44,091 nt of DNA from Paraburkholderia solitsugae (GCF_013177695.1 NZ_WOEY01000189.1:1-44091); one strand, 5' to 3'. Positions 18,967 through 26,564 are shown, counted from the first letter of the stretch. The notes: generated from the letters alone by a model not told the origin. Translations and numbers: made by a program.

Positions 18967-21507
18967 TCAGACGGTCTCGACGACCACGGGAATCGGGAAT
19001 GGCCTCGCTTGCCGCTCTTCCGGCGTCGCGGGACGGATCTGGCCACGCTCCTCGACGAAGGTCACGTTCTCGTCGAGCTTGTCGCTGTTGACGAAATGGC
19101 GGAAGCGCTTGCGAGTCTCAGGATCGGTCACCGCCTTCTTCCACTCGCACTCATAGGTACTGACCACGTGCTGCATTTCCGCCTCCAGCTCCGCAGCGAG
19201 TCCCAGCTTGTCGTGCACGACCACGTCGATCAGGTATTCAAGCCCGCCCTCGAGGTTCTCGCGCCATACGCTGGTGCGCTGCAGACGGTCGGCGGTACGG
19301 ACGTAAAACATCAGGAAGCGGTCGATGTAGCGCACGAGCGTCTCGCGGTCCAGATCCGACGCGAGCAGTTCGGCGTGGCGCGGCTTCATCCCGCCGTTGC
19401 CGCACACATACAGGTTCCAGCCCTTCTCGGTGACGATGATGCCGATGTCCTTGCCCTGCGCTTCCGCGCACTCGCGGGTGCAGCCCGACACGCCGAACTT
19501 GAGCTTGTGCGGGGACCGCAGGCCCTTGTAGCGGTTTTCCATGGCAACCGCGAGCCCGACCGAATCACCAACGCCGTAGCGACACCATGTTGAGCCGACG
19601 CACGACTTCACAGTACGCAGCGACTTGCCGTACGCATGCCCGGATTCGAAGCCTGCAGCGATCAGCTCTTCCCAGATCAGCGGCAGTTGATCGACACGCG
19701 CGCCGAACAGGTCGACGCGCTGGCCGCCGGTAATCTTGGTATAGAGACCGTACTTCTTCGCCACCTGGCCGACGGCAATCAGGCCTTCAGGCGTCACCTC
19801 GCCCCCAGGCATACGCGGTACGACCGAATAAGTGCCGTCGCGCTGGATGTTGGCGAGGTAATAGTCGTTCGAGTCCTGCAGGCCTGCATGCTCCTTCTTG
19901 AGCACAAACTCGTTCCAGCATGACGCGAGGATCCCCGCAACGGCGGGCTTGCAGATGTCGCAGCCAAGGCCATGCCCATGCTTTTCCAGCAGTGCATTAA
20001 AGGTCTTGATACGCTCGATGCGGACGATGTGATACAGCTCCTGGCGCGAGTGCGGGAAGTGCTCACACAGGTGGTTGTTGACCGCGAGCCCCTGTTTCTT
20101 CATCTCGGCCTTCATCACCTGCGTGACAAGTGGCACGCAACCACCGCACGCGGTGCCGGCGCACGTCGCGCTCTTCACAGCGCCGATACTGGTCGCACCC
20201 ACACGCACGGCCGCGCAGATTTCGCCTTTGGAGACGTTGTTGCACGAGCAGATCTGCGCGGCCTCGGGCAGTGCGTCGACCCCAAGGCCGGGCTTGGCCT
20301 TGCCATCGCTTTGCGGCAGGATCAGGAATTCCGGCGCTTCGGGCAATTCGATGCGATTGAGCATCATCTGCAGCAGCGTGCCGTATTCGGTCGCATCGCC
20401 CACCATCACGGCGCCGAGCAGTTGCTTGCCGCACTCCGACACCACCATCTTCTTGTAGACCTGCTTGCGTTCGTCGCTGAACTGGTACGTGCGGCTGCCC
20501 GGCGTCTTGCCGTGCGCATCGCCAATGCTCGCGACATCCACGCCCATCAGCTTGAGCTTGGTGCTCATGTCCGCGCCGCCGAAACCGGCCTGATCGCCCA
20601 GCAATTGCTTCGCAGTGACGCGTGCCATGTCATACCCTGGCGCCACCAAGCCATACACCATGCCGTTCCACGCGGCGCATTCGCCAATCGCATAGATGTC
20701 AGGATCGCTCGTGCGGCAGGTGTCGTCGATCGCAATGCCGCCGCGCGGACCCAGTTCCAGCCCACAGGCACGCGCAATCTCATCGCGCGGACGGATACCC
20801 GCGGAGAACACAATCATGTCGGTGTCGAGATGCGTGCCGTCGGCAAACTGCATCCGGTGGGTACCCGATTCGCCATCGACGATCGCGAGCGTGTGCTTGG
20901 CCGTATGGACCTGCACGCCCAGTTCCTCGATCTTGCGGCGCAGCACCCGTCCGCCGCCGTCGTCGACCTGCACCGCCATCAGGCGCGGGGCGAACTCAAC
21001 GACATGCGCGGCCAGTCCCATATCGTGCAGCGCCTTCGCGCATTCAAGCCCCAGCAGGCCGCCGCCTACCACTACACCCGACTTCGCCCGCGCGCCGCAC
21101 GCCTGCATTGCCTCGAGATCCTCGATGGTGCGGTAAACGAAGCAGTCCTCTCGATCGCTGCCCGCCATCGGCGGAACAAACGGCGAGGAGCCGGTTGCGA
21201 GCACCAGTTTGTCGTAGGAAAGCGTCTCGCCGGTCGAGATGCTCACCGTGTGGGCCTCCCGGTCGATCGACACCGCCTTCGCGTTGAGCCTGAGCAGCAC
21301 GTTCTCGCGCTCGAAGAAGCCTGGCTTGACGAGCGAAAGGTCTTCAGCGGACTTGCCGGAAAAGAATTCGGACAGATGCACGCGGTCATAAGCGGGACGA
21401 GGCTCTTCGCACAGCACGGTAACGTGCAACGCGGAGCTCGCGTCGTCCACAAGGCATTCAAGAAGCTTGTGCCCCACCATGCCATGGCCAATGACGACAA
21501 CGTTCAT
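18967..21507 (-). CDS. nirB: nitrite reductase [NAD(P)H] large subunit NirB
   Basis: An 846-residue enzyme reducing nitrite to ammonium with NAD(P)H. Order of domains: FAD Rossmann (VVIGHGMVGHK at the start), NAD(P)H Rossmann (VVGGGLLGLECAK, about 150), BFD-like [2Fe-2S] region (ICSCNNVSKGE and CGGCVP, about 420-470), then the ferredoxin-like and sirohaem/[4Fe-4S] domain. The sirohaem-cluster cysteines are in VKSCVGSTWCRYG and GVSGCTRECAEA. The start is the ATG at 21507 (MNVVVIGHG); the ORF extension to 21546 lies in the RNA leader. First gene of the operon, behind a sigma-54 promoter and ANTAR-type leader. Confidence 0.95.
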   Translation of the reverse strand: MNVVVIGHGMVGHKLLECLVDDASSALHVTVLCEEPRPAYDRVHLSEFFSGKSAEDLSLVKPGFFERENVLLRLNAKAVSIDREAHTVSISTGETLSYDKLVLATGSSPFVPPMAGSDREDCFVYRTIEDLEAMQACGARAKSGVVVGGGLLGLECAKALHDMGLAAHVVEFAPRLMAVQVDDGGGRVLRRKIEELGVQVHTAKHTLAIVDGESGTHRMQFADGTHLDTDMIVFSAGIRPRDEIARACGLELGPRGGIAIDDTCRTSDPDIYAIGECAAWNGMVYGLVAPGYDMARVTAKQLLGDQAGFGGADMSTKLKLMGVDVASIGDAHGKTPGSRTYQFSDERKQVYKKMVVSECGKQLLGAVMVGDATEYGTLLQMMLNRIELPEAPEFLILPQSDGKAKPGLGVDALPEAAQICSCNNVSKGEICAAVRVGATSIGAVKSATCAGTACGGCVPLVTQVMKAEMKKQGLAVNNHLCEHFPHSRQELYHIVRIERIKTFNALLEKHGHGLGCDICKPAVAGILASCWNEFVLKKEHAGLQDSNDYYLANIQRDGTYSVVPRMPGGEVTPEGLIAVGQVAKKYGLYTKITGGQRVDLFGARVDQLPLIWEELIAAGFESGHAYGKSLRTVKSCVGSTWCRYGVGDSVGLAVAMENRYKGLRSPHKLKFGVSGCTRECAEAQGKDIGIIVTEKGWNLYVCGNGGMKPRHAELLASDLDRETLVRYIDRFLMFYVRTADRLQRTSVWRENLEGGLEYLIDVVVHDKLGLAAELEAEMQHVVSTYECEWKKAVTDPETRKRFRHFVNSDKLDENVTFVEERGQIRPATPEERQARPFPIPVVVETV

Positions 21508-21560
21508 GACTGGAGTCCCATCTATTTCCAACGCGGTTCGCGGCATGATTTTCGTCCGGC

Positions 21561-21615
21561 AAATAAAAAAGCGTCCCGCGGATCCAGTCGTCAGGTGACT
21601 GAATTCAGGGGACGC
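21561..21615 (-). terminator. leader attenuator terminator upstream of nirB
   Basis: Arms GCGTCCC (21615-21609) and GGGACGC (21577-21571) pair perfectly on the minus strand and are followed by TTTTTTATTT. The left arm overlaps ANTAR hairpin 2. A smaller internal CAGTC/GACTG pairing lies between the arms. Confidence 0.8.
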
Positions 21616-21682
21616 CGTTGTCCAAAAAGCTGTGACCTACAGAGTGACTTCTGCTGCATGCTGGCCGGACCGCCATTGGTCC
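21561..21682 (-). promoter_or_regulatory. ANTAR-target two-hairpin leader RNA of the nirB operon
   Basis: On the minus strand, hairpin 1 (21682-21667) is GGACC-AATGGC-GGTCC and hairpin 2 (21623-21610) is GGAC-AACGGC-GTCC. Both hexaloops have A at position 1 and G at position 4, the known signature of RNAs bound by ANTAR antiterminators (NasR, NasT, EutV). The 3' arm of hairpin 2 also forms the 5' arm of a terminator (GCGTCCC pairing with GGGACGC, then a T-run), so antiterminator and terminator exclude each other. The linker is 43 nt. Regulation by nitrate or nitrite is inferred from the genes served. Confidence 0.85.
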
Positions 21683-21697
21683 TCCGCGCATACTTAC

Positions 21698-21712
21698 GCA
21701 AAGGCCGTGCCA
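21698..21712 (-). promoter_or_regulatory. sigma-54 promoter of the nirB operon
   Basis: The minus strand reads TGGCACGGCCTTTGC: -24 GG and -12 GC elements at the canonical spacing, with full match to TGGCAC-N5-TTGC. The -12 C (21698) lies exactly 16 nt before ANTAR hairpin 1, placing hairpin 1 a few bases after the expected start of transcription. Confidence 0.85.
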
Positions 21713-21808
21713 TGGGTCACATCGATCGCAGTGGCCCAGGCCACGGGTGATACGAGGCTTCGACCCTGGTTTGGAACGCAGCAGAAAGATGCATTTTGAT
21801 GCGGCAGA

Positions 21809-21823
21809 GCACAATGGTGGTGC
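21809..21823. promoter_or_regulatory. NtrC-type binding site 1, shared nirB/cobA region
   Basis: GCAC-N7-GTGC, matching the core of the NtrC consensus TGCACC-N5-GGTGCA. It lies about 100 bp upstream of the nirB promoter and 125 bp upstream of the cobA promoter, so it can serve both. Confidence 0.65.
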
Positions 21824-21829
21824 GGTGCA

Positions 21830-21844
21830 GCACTGCATCCGTGC
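21830..21844. promoter_or_regulatory. NtrC-type binding site 2, shared nirB/cobA region
   Basis: A second GCAC-N7-GTGC. Its centre is 21 bp from site 1, two helical turns, as expected for cooperative NtrC enhancer pairs. Confidence 0.65.
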
Positions 21845-21945
21845 AGCGGCCGGGCGAAGATGGCCTGCTTTGGTTTGGCTCGTGAACCCGGATTAGTGAG
21901 CAGACCAGAGGTTTTTCGCGGTGCACTACCCGCGTCGACACTGTC

Positions 21946-21960
21946 TGGCGTGGATATTGC
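21946..21960 (+). promoter_or_regulatory. sigma-54 promoter of cobA
   Basis: TGGCGTGGATATTGC: -24 GG and -12 GC at correct spacing, with one deviation region (GT for AC) from TGGCAC-N5-TTGC. The -12 C is again exactly 16 nt before ANTAR hairpin 1. Confidence 0.78.
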
Positions 21961-21975
21961 GTCTATTGATGCACA

Positions 21976-22095
21976 CGGCAACGGTGCCGGCACATGAAAT
22001 CACGCTGCAGATGGTGCGCAATGCGCCACCCGGCAGCACAGGCAACCCAGATCAGGACAACGGCGTCCCCTCGTTCAACACGACGAGCGGACGCC
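21976..22095 (+). promoter_or_regulatory. ANTAR-target two-hairpin leader RNA of cobA
   Basis: Hairpin 1 (21976-21989) is CGGC-AACGGT-GCCG and hairpin 2 (22055-22068) is GGAC-AACGGC-GTCC; both loops have A1 and G4. The linker is 65 nt, longer than in the other two leaders. Hairpin 2 overlaps a terminator-like stem (GGCGTCC with GGACGCC). A further perfect 8-bp stem (GGCTCGAT/ATCGAGCC, 22113-22137) lies between this and the cobA start. Confidence 0.8.
22062..22095 (+). terminator. leader attenuator terminator upstream of cobA
   Basis: GGCGTCC (22062-22068) pairs with GGACGCC (22089-22095), with an inner CTCGT/ACGAG stem. The following GTTTGCATTT is a weak T-tract, so termination may be leakier than in the nirB and narK leaders. 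Confidence 0.6.
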
Positions 22096-22167
22096 GTTTG
22101 CATTTGGCGCAGGGCTCGATCAACCGGCCATCGAGCCGGCCGCCTCAGGACTTACAAGGACATCACC

Positions 22168-22980
22168 ATGGCAACGGGCAAGGTCACTTTACTCAGCGCG
22201 GGTCCGGGCGACCTCGATCTGCTCACGATCAGGGCAGCGAGGCTGCTGGCAAGCGCCGATGTCGTGCTGCTCGACGACCTCGTCAATCCGGAGATCGTGT
22301 CGCTTGCGCCGCAGGCGCGCGTGATTCGCGTGGGCAAGCGCGGCGGCTGCAAGTCGACCCCGCAGGCGTTCATTCAGCGCCTGATCCTGCGCTACGCGCG
22401 TGCCGGCCGACACGTCGTACGCGTGAAAGGCGGCGACGCCCTGCTGTTTGGACGCGCCGGCGAAGAACTGACGGATTTGCGGCGCGCACAGATACCGTTC
22501 GAAATCGTCAATGGCATTTCGTCGGGCTTTGCCGCGGCAGCAGGTCTCGGTATTTCGCTCACGCATCGCAATCACTGCCCGGGCGTGACGTTTATCACGG
22601 CGCACCTGCGCGACGACAGCGAGCCTGACTGGGCCGCACTGGCCGCCACCGGCACGACGCTCGCCATTTACATGGGCATGAGCCGCATCGACAGCCTGTG
22701 TGCCGCGCTGATGTCGGCCCTGCCGCACGAGACGCCCGCTGCGGTGGTGCAATCGGCGGGCAGCGCTGCGGAGCGGCACGTGCTGGCGACACTTGACACG
22801 CTTGCGGCGAGTGCGCGTGAAGCCGGGCTTGGAAGTCCCGCTGTCATTCTGGTTGGCAAGGCGATTGGCGAGGCCGGGGCGCACGCTACGCACGAGTCGG
22901 TGGCGGACGTGTCTACTGAATTACCGTCCACTTCTCACGCGCGGCGCTTCGAGCGTGATGCGGTCTTGCGCAGCGCATGA
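22168..22980 (+). CDS. cobA: uroporphyrinogen-III C-methyltransferase (SUMT)
   Basis: A 270-residue cytoplasmic enzyme making precorrin-2 from uroporphyrinogen III with two SAM, the first step to sirohaem needed by NirB. Family motifs are all present: SAGPGDLDLLTIRA at the N-terminus, VVLLDDLVNPEI, RVIRVGKRGG, VRVKGGDALLFGR (about 85), GISSGFAAAAGLGISLTHR (about 115) and YMGMSR. The ATG at 22168 has AAGGA upstream; the ORF extension to 21994 lies in the RNA leader. It lacks the CysG N-terminal dehydrogenase/chelatase domain, so those steps must come from elsewhere. It is divergent from nirB with its own sigma-54 promoter and ANTAR leader, and is followed by a terminator. Confidence 0.94.
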   Translation: MATGKVTLLSAGPGDLDLLTIRAARLLASADVVLLDDLVNPEIVSLAPQARVIRVGKRGGCKSTPQAFIQRLILRYARAGRHVVRVKGGDALLFGRAGEELTDLRRAQIPFEIVNGISSGFAAAAGLGISLTHRNHCPGVTFITAHLRDDSEPDWAALAATGTTLAIYMGMSRIDSLCAALMSALPHETPAAVVQSAGSAAERHVLATLDTLAASAREAGLGSPAVILVGKAIGEAGAHATHESVADVSTELPSTSHARRFERDAVLRSA

Positions 22981-23006
22981 TCAAGACGCCAAACGCTAAA
23001 CGGCTT

Positions 23007-23036
23007 AGGCCCGCATCGTCTGACGCGGGCCTTTTT
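23007..23036 (+). terminator. intrinsic terminator after cobA
   Basis: AGGCCCGC and GCGGGCCT form a perfect 8-bp stem around a 10-nt loop, followed by TTTTT, 26 bp after the cobA stop. Confidence 0.85.
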
Positions 23037-23231
23037 ACATACGGCGTTGGCATATGACAGCGGCGATCCGATTTGCACACACCGGTCGCCTCGCCCAGCA
23101 AAAAGCACTGACGATTCACACCTTCAGACTGGGCTCCCGCGTCTATCCGATCCTTTGCGACCGAGGTGAAACGGGAAGCGCGCGCGGCGACTTACAGCCA
23201 ATGCAGGCACGTTTCCCGCGCAACCCCCAGT

Positions 23232-24632
23232 TCACACCCCGCCATCCGCACGCACGCCCGCAGTCGGGATCCGGCTCGCAACCACCAGGCTCTCCGCAGG
23301 CAGCGCCCAGGTGAGCCACCGCGCGCGGTGCAGGACAACCAGCGCGAAGGCCAGCGCGGAGATAACGCCAAAGGTCGCAAAGCCCATCTGATAGCTGCCG
23401 GTGCTTTCCTTGGCCATGCCCATGATCACCGGCAGATAAAATCCGCCGATGCCGCCCGCTGCACCGATGATGCCGGACATCAGCCCGGTCTTGCCTTTCC
23501 AGCGTTGCGGCACGAGCTGGAAGGTCGCGCCGTTACCGAGCCCGAAGCACAGATAGGTGGCCACCAGCAACGCGATACCGGCGGGCAACGGCGGCATCGA
23601 TGCGGCGAATGCGAAATCGCACAGCGAAATACCGGCGAGCAGCAGCACCAGCGCGCGCACGCCGGAGATGCGGTCGGCGATCAGGCCGCCGAGCGGCCGC
23701 ACCAGCGCACCCGTGAAGGCGAGCAGCGACATGAAAAGCCCCGCCTCCAGCTTTGGCAACTGATACAGCGAAACCAGCAGCGTCGTCACATAGGACGACA
23801 TGCCGACAAAGCCGCCGAACGTGATGCTGTAGACCAGCATCACGACCCACGTGTCGCTTTCCGCGAGCACGCTGCGATAGTGCTTCGGCAGCACCGCAAT
23901 CGCCAGCAGCGCGCCCAGTACCGGCAGCAGCAGCACGCCCGTCTTGCCGGCGCCGAAGACACCCGCGTGCACGGCGAGCACGAGCGCGATCAAGCCGCCC
24001 AGCGTGACGCAGAAACTGCGCAACGCACGCGGTGCGCTGCCGGACTTCGGCCCCAGGTCCTTCGCCCAGAAGAACAGCGCCGTGGCCGCGAGCGCGAGCA
24101 ACGGCAACGCAGCGCCCGCGGCCTTGGCCCAGCCGAAGTGATCGGCGAGGCTCGGGAACAGGAAACCGTCGAGCACCGCGCCGATATTGCCCGCCGCAGC
24201 GAGCCCCAGCACCAGCCCCTGCACCTTGGGCGGATAGTTGCTGCCGGCCATCGGCAGCGCCACCGCAAAGCTCGCGCCGCCCACCCCGAGAAACACGCCC
24301 AGCACCAGCAGCATCACGTATGAAGGCGCGGACGGTGACAGCAGCAGCACGATCGACGGCAATGCCGACAGCACGACGCCGCAGAGCGCAATGCGGCGGC
24401 CGTCATAGGCCTGATACAGGTTGCCGAGCGTCACGCGCAGGATCGCCGCGCCCAGCACCGGAACCGCGACGAGAAAGCCCAGTTCCGCGGGCGACATCGC
24501 AATGTCCCTGTGGATGAACGGGGCGAGCGGGCCGAACATCACCCACACGGTAAACCCGGTATCGAAGTAGAGGAAGCACGCGAGCAACGCGCGCCAGTTA
24601 CCGCTCGTCAGTGGATTCAACAGATGTTTCAT
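23232..24632 (-). CDS. narK: nitrate/nitrite MFS transporter, NarK/NNP family
   Basis: A 466-residue inner-membrane transporter with twelve hydrophobic segments. It shows NNP-family features: N-terminal GNWRALLACFLYFDTGFTVW, FLGVGGASFAVALPM in TM4-5, the first-half signature (GLAAAGNIGAVLDG) and the glycine-rich second-half signature (GIIGAAGGIGGFYLP). These place it in the nitrate/nitrite porter group; by context it imports nitrate for NasA. Whether it is a proton symporter or antiporter cannot be told. GAGAGAAAG precedes the ATG. It is cotranscribed with the sensor-like gene 23 bp upstream from the shared sigma-54 promoter. Confidence 0.92.
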   Translation of the reverse strand: MKHLLNPLTSGNWRALLACFLYFDTGFTVWVMFGPLAPFIHRDIAMSPAELGFLVAVPVLGAAILRVTLGNLYQAYDGRRIALCGVVLSALPSIVLLLSPSAPSYVMLLVLGVFLGVGGASFAVALPMAGSNYPPKVQGLVLGLAAAGNIGAVLDGFLFPSLADHFGWAKAAGAALPLLALAATALFFWAKDLGPKSGSAPRALRSFCVTLGGLIALVLAVHAGVFGAGKTGVLLLPVLGALLAIAVLPKHYRSVLAESDTWVVMLVYSITFGGFVGMSSYVTTLLVSLYQLPKLEAGLFMSLLAFTGALVRPLGGLIADRISGVRALVLLLAGISLCDFAFAASMPPLPAGIALLVATYLCFGLGNGATFQLVPQRWKGKTGLMSGIIGAAGGIGGFYLPVIMGMAKESTGSYQMGFATFGVISALAFALVVLHRARWLTWALPAESLVVASRIPTAGVRADGGV

Positions 24633-24655
24633 GGCTTTCTCTCACAGGGTAAAGG

Positions 24656-25327
24656 CTATTGAAAAGTGCGGCCGGCGCTGGCGTGCCGACCTTGACGGGG
24701 CACGCCGCGTGTGTCGACGACGCTTTTGATCAGCTCATCCATCTCCTTGATGATGTCGGCGAGCACGGTCGTGATCACAGCGAATTCCCGCCCGAACTGG
24801 CCTGCTCGCGCGGCCGAGATGCGCGCGTTGAGCGCGACAATGTTGGCCTGCATCGAGATGCTGCCGAGCCGCTCGGCGATATCGGTCTGCCGCTTGAGCG
24901 CAGCCGCTTCGATGCCGCGCATCTCGTGCTGATAGGCGAGCGTGATGTCCTGCAGCAGTTCGAGCAGCGGCGTCGCCTGGATGACGAGTGCGTCGACTTG
25001 AGTCTGGTCTTCCGCGCGTCCCGACTCGACGCACGACACTGCGCGATTCACCTGGGCGATAAATTGCTGAATCCGGTCGTCGGCCCTACGGTCGCCGAAA
25101 TACAGCTCGCGCAGCGCTTCGGAAAACACGCCCGGCAGGCGCTCGTTGCCGCTCACCAGATCGGTATGCGCTTGCGCAAACGTGGCAAGGCACGCTTTGG
25201 CTACGGAGAGCGCGTCGCTGTTGCCAAGCGACGCGAGCAGCACGTGCAGCACGATGCGCTGTGAGAGCATCCGTTGCCGCCCCCCCCAGATTGATGAGCT
25301 CGCCGATGAACTGTCCAGAGACGGCAT
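24656..25327 (-). CDS. soluble PilJ/NarX-type sensor-like protein with MCP-like tail, frame disrupted at a G8 tract
   Basis: The body (about 205 residues) has a PilJ-type N-terminal helical domain beginning GGRQRMLSQRIVLHVLLA, the same family that contains the nitrate-binding P-box region of NarX. A short chemoreceptor-like helix follows (SMQANIVALNARISAARAGQFGREFAV). It has no membrane segment and no ANTAR or kinase domain. The natural N-terminus probably starts at the ATG at 25370 (MSKFTMKQPTLSG...INLGG), but that frame is one base off: a run of eight G (25287-25280 on this strand) would need seven. As sequenced, only the ATG at 25327 gives the long frame, with a different N-terminus. It sits between the nitrate-type leader and narK, so a cytoplasmic nitrate/nitrite sensor is plausible but inferred. 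Confidence 0.7.
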   Translation of the reverse strand: MPSLDSSSASSSIWGGRQRMLSQRIVLHVLLASLGNSDALSVAKACLATFAQAHTDLVSGNERLPGVFSEALRELYFGDRRADDRIQQFIAQVNRAVSCVESGRAEDQTQVDALVIQATPLLELLQDITLAYQHEMRGIEAAALKRQTDIAERLGSISMQANIVALNARISAARAGQFGREFAVITTVLADIIKEMDELIKSVVDTRGVPRQGRHASAGRTFQ

Positions 25328-25443
25328 CGGGACCTGAAAGTGTCGGCTGTTTCATCGTAAATTTGGACATGAAGGCCCTGCACCGTTGCTCCATTCGCAC
25401 GGCGCGCGCCCCATGACGGGACTCGCGGCGGCATATGACACGC

Positions 25444-25489
25444 AAAAAAAAAAGCGCCCCGAGCGCAACCGCGCGTCCCGATTGCTCGG
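25444..25489 (-). terminator. leader attenuator terminator upstream of the sensor-narK unit
   Basis: CCGAGCAA pairs with TTGCGCTCGG (small bulge) on the minus strand. A GGGGCGC tract and ten consecutive T follow. This is the strongest T-run in the window. Confidence 0.8.
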
Positions 25490-25582
25490 TTACACAGTTG
25501 GCACTCGGGACGCCGTTGTCCCTGCGGGTCGCTCAAAGCGAGCGGCCGGTAAAGATTCAATACGTTGGGGCCTCCGTTGGCC
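25444..25582 (-). promoter_or_regulatory. ANTAR-target two-hairpin leader RNA of the sensor-narK unit
   Basis: On the minus strand, hairpin 1 (25582-25569) is GGCC-AACGGA-GGCC and hairpin 2 (25522-25507) is GGGAC-AACGGC-GTCCC. Both hexaloops have A1 and G4. The linker is 46 nt. The 3' arm of hairpin 2 can alternatively pair with GGGACGC (25479-25473) as part of the downstream terminator. Same architecture as the nirB and cobA leaders. Confidence 0.85.
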
Positions 25583-25596
25583 ACGCACCCGATCTA

Positions 25597-25612
25597 AGCA
25601 ATAGCCGTGCCA
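25597..25612 (-). promoter_or_regulatory. sigma-54 promoter of the sensor-narK unit
   Basis: The minus strand reads TGGCACGGCTATTGCT, a full match to TGGCACG-N4-TTGCW. The -12 C is 16 nt before ANTAR hairpin 1, the same spacing as at nirB and cobA. Confidence 0.88.
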
Positions 25613-25844
25613 TAGATCCGTGTAGCGCTAATCCTGGGCGGTCTCTCCGGCGGCTTCCAGCCGCGCCTCATTCGGCTAACGGTGCGTCCAGCGGGGCTGG
25701 CCAGTTCAACGACGCATCGCACAATCATCAAATTTCCTGAAAGCCGGGACGTTCACCTCGGCGCAAGTGATGGGATTTCAGTTGCCGCGAAGCGCGGAGT
25801 CGGCGCGTGGCATGAATTGGGATGGTGCGACGCGTTGGTGCAGT

Positions 25845-25859
25845 GCACTACAGCCGTGC
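25845..25859. promoter_or_regulatory. NtrC-type binding site upstream of the sensor-narK unit
   Basis: GCAC-N7-GTGC inside the perfect outer palindrome TGCAC...GTGCA (25844-25860), about 235 bp upstream of the sigma-54 promoter. A degenerate second half-site pair lies at 25827-25841. Confidence 0.6.
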
Positions 25860-25899
25860 ACGGCACCGGCTCAAGTTCCGGCGCCAGCGTCGGTAACAA

Positions 25900-26564
25900 A
25901 ACCATTCCGGAGCGAAGCTGACGTTGGCTCCGGGTGGTAACCTGGCCAACTCCCGCCCGCAAGGCGGATTCGCGTTCGGCGCGGGCAGCCAGCAATCCGT
26001 CGAGTTCGCGCGCATGCGCGGACCGCGCATCGCGTAGTACCTGGTCCGATTGCGCACGCAAGATATTGCGCCCGACCGTAGCGGTTTCGCTCTGCCGGGT
26101 GGCGGCATCTCGCTCAGCCTAGGCACGGGCAAGATCGTCCAGCGCCGAGGTAAGGCGTGTCTGCTGATCCTCGAGTTGGCACACAGGGTATGGCCTTCGG
26201 CCTGAGGACCTGCGTTGGCCGTCGCCAGAGACTCGGCGTGTATCACCGCGGCCGTCGCTTCTGTCTCAAGCTCTTCGCCGCGTTGCGCGAAGACCTGTTC
26301 GCCATGTTCGATCGCGAGCGCCCAGACCGATGCCATCGCGTTCGCGACCGCTGGCGGCAGTGAGGCGCTCGGTGTATCGATTCGCGCCTGCTCGTCCTTC
26401 CACAACTTGCGCTCGTCGTTGATCGTGGTGCGGCTGCGTTGCCGCATCTCGGCGTAGATCAGGTCGACGGTGAGCTCATGCGGGAGCCGACCGGCGACAA
26501 CGAGGCAGACGGCGGCCTCGCGGGTATTGTTGGTTCGCGTAAAACGGCTCCCGTTTTTTGCAGA
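25900..26564 (-). pseudogene. KfrA-like DNA-binding protein remnant
   Basis: The N-terminal part reads REAAVCLVVAGRLPHELTV, then RSRTTINDERKLWKDEQAR, which matches the KfrA N-terminal DNA-binding domain (helix-turn-helix before a long coiled coil). It continues PPAVANAMASVWALAIEHGEQVFAQRGEELE. No start codon lies between the in-frame TAG at 26565-26567 and the internal ATG at 26447. Near 26179 one C is missing; restoring it gives LCAQLEDQQTRL, and that frame then meets a TAG (26121-26119) where ARAQAERDAA is expected. It continues to RSQRQLRSG. KfrA proteins are typical of plasmids and mobile islands. At least two independent lesions make this a pseudogene. Confidence 0.7.

Noticed and set aside
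19972..21750. 592-codon plus-strand ORF
   Set aside because: It lies antisense to nirB and the leader. The product is rich in Arg, His and Ala with no domain, as expected from codon bias of a high-GC gene on the other strand.
23166..24323. 385-codon plus-strand ORF
   Set aside because: Antisense to narK; the product is a Gln/Arg/His-rich shadow.
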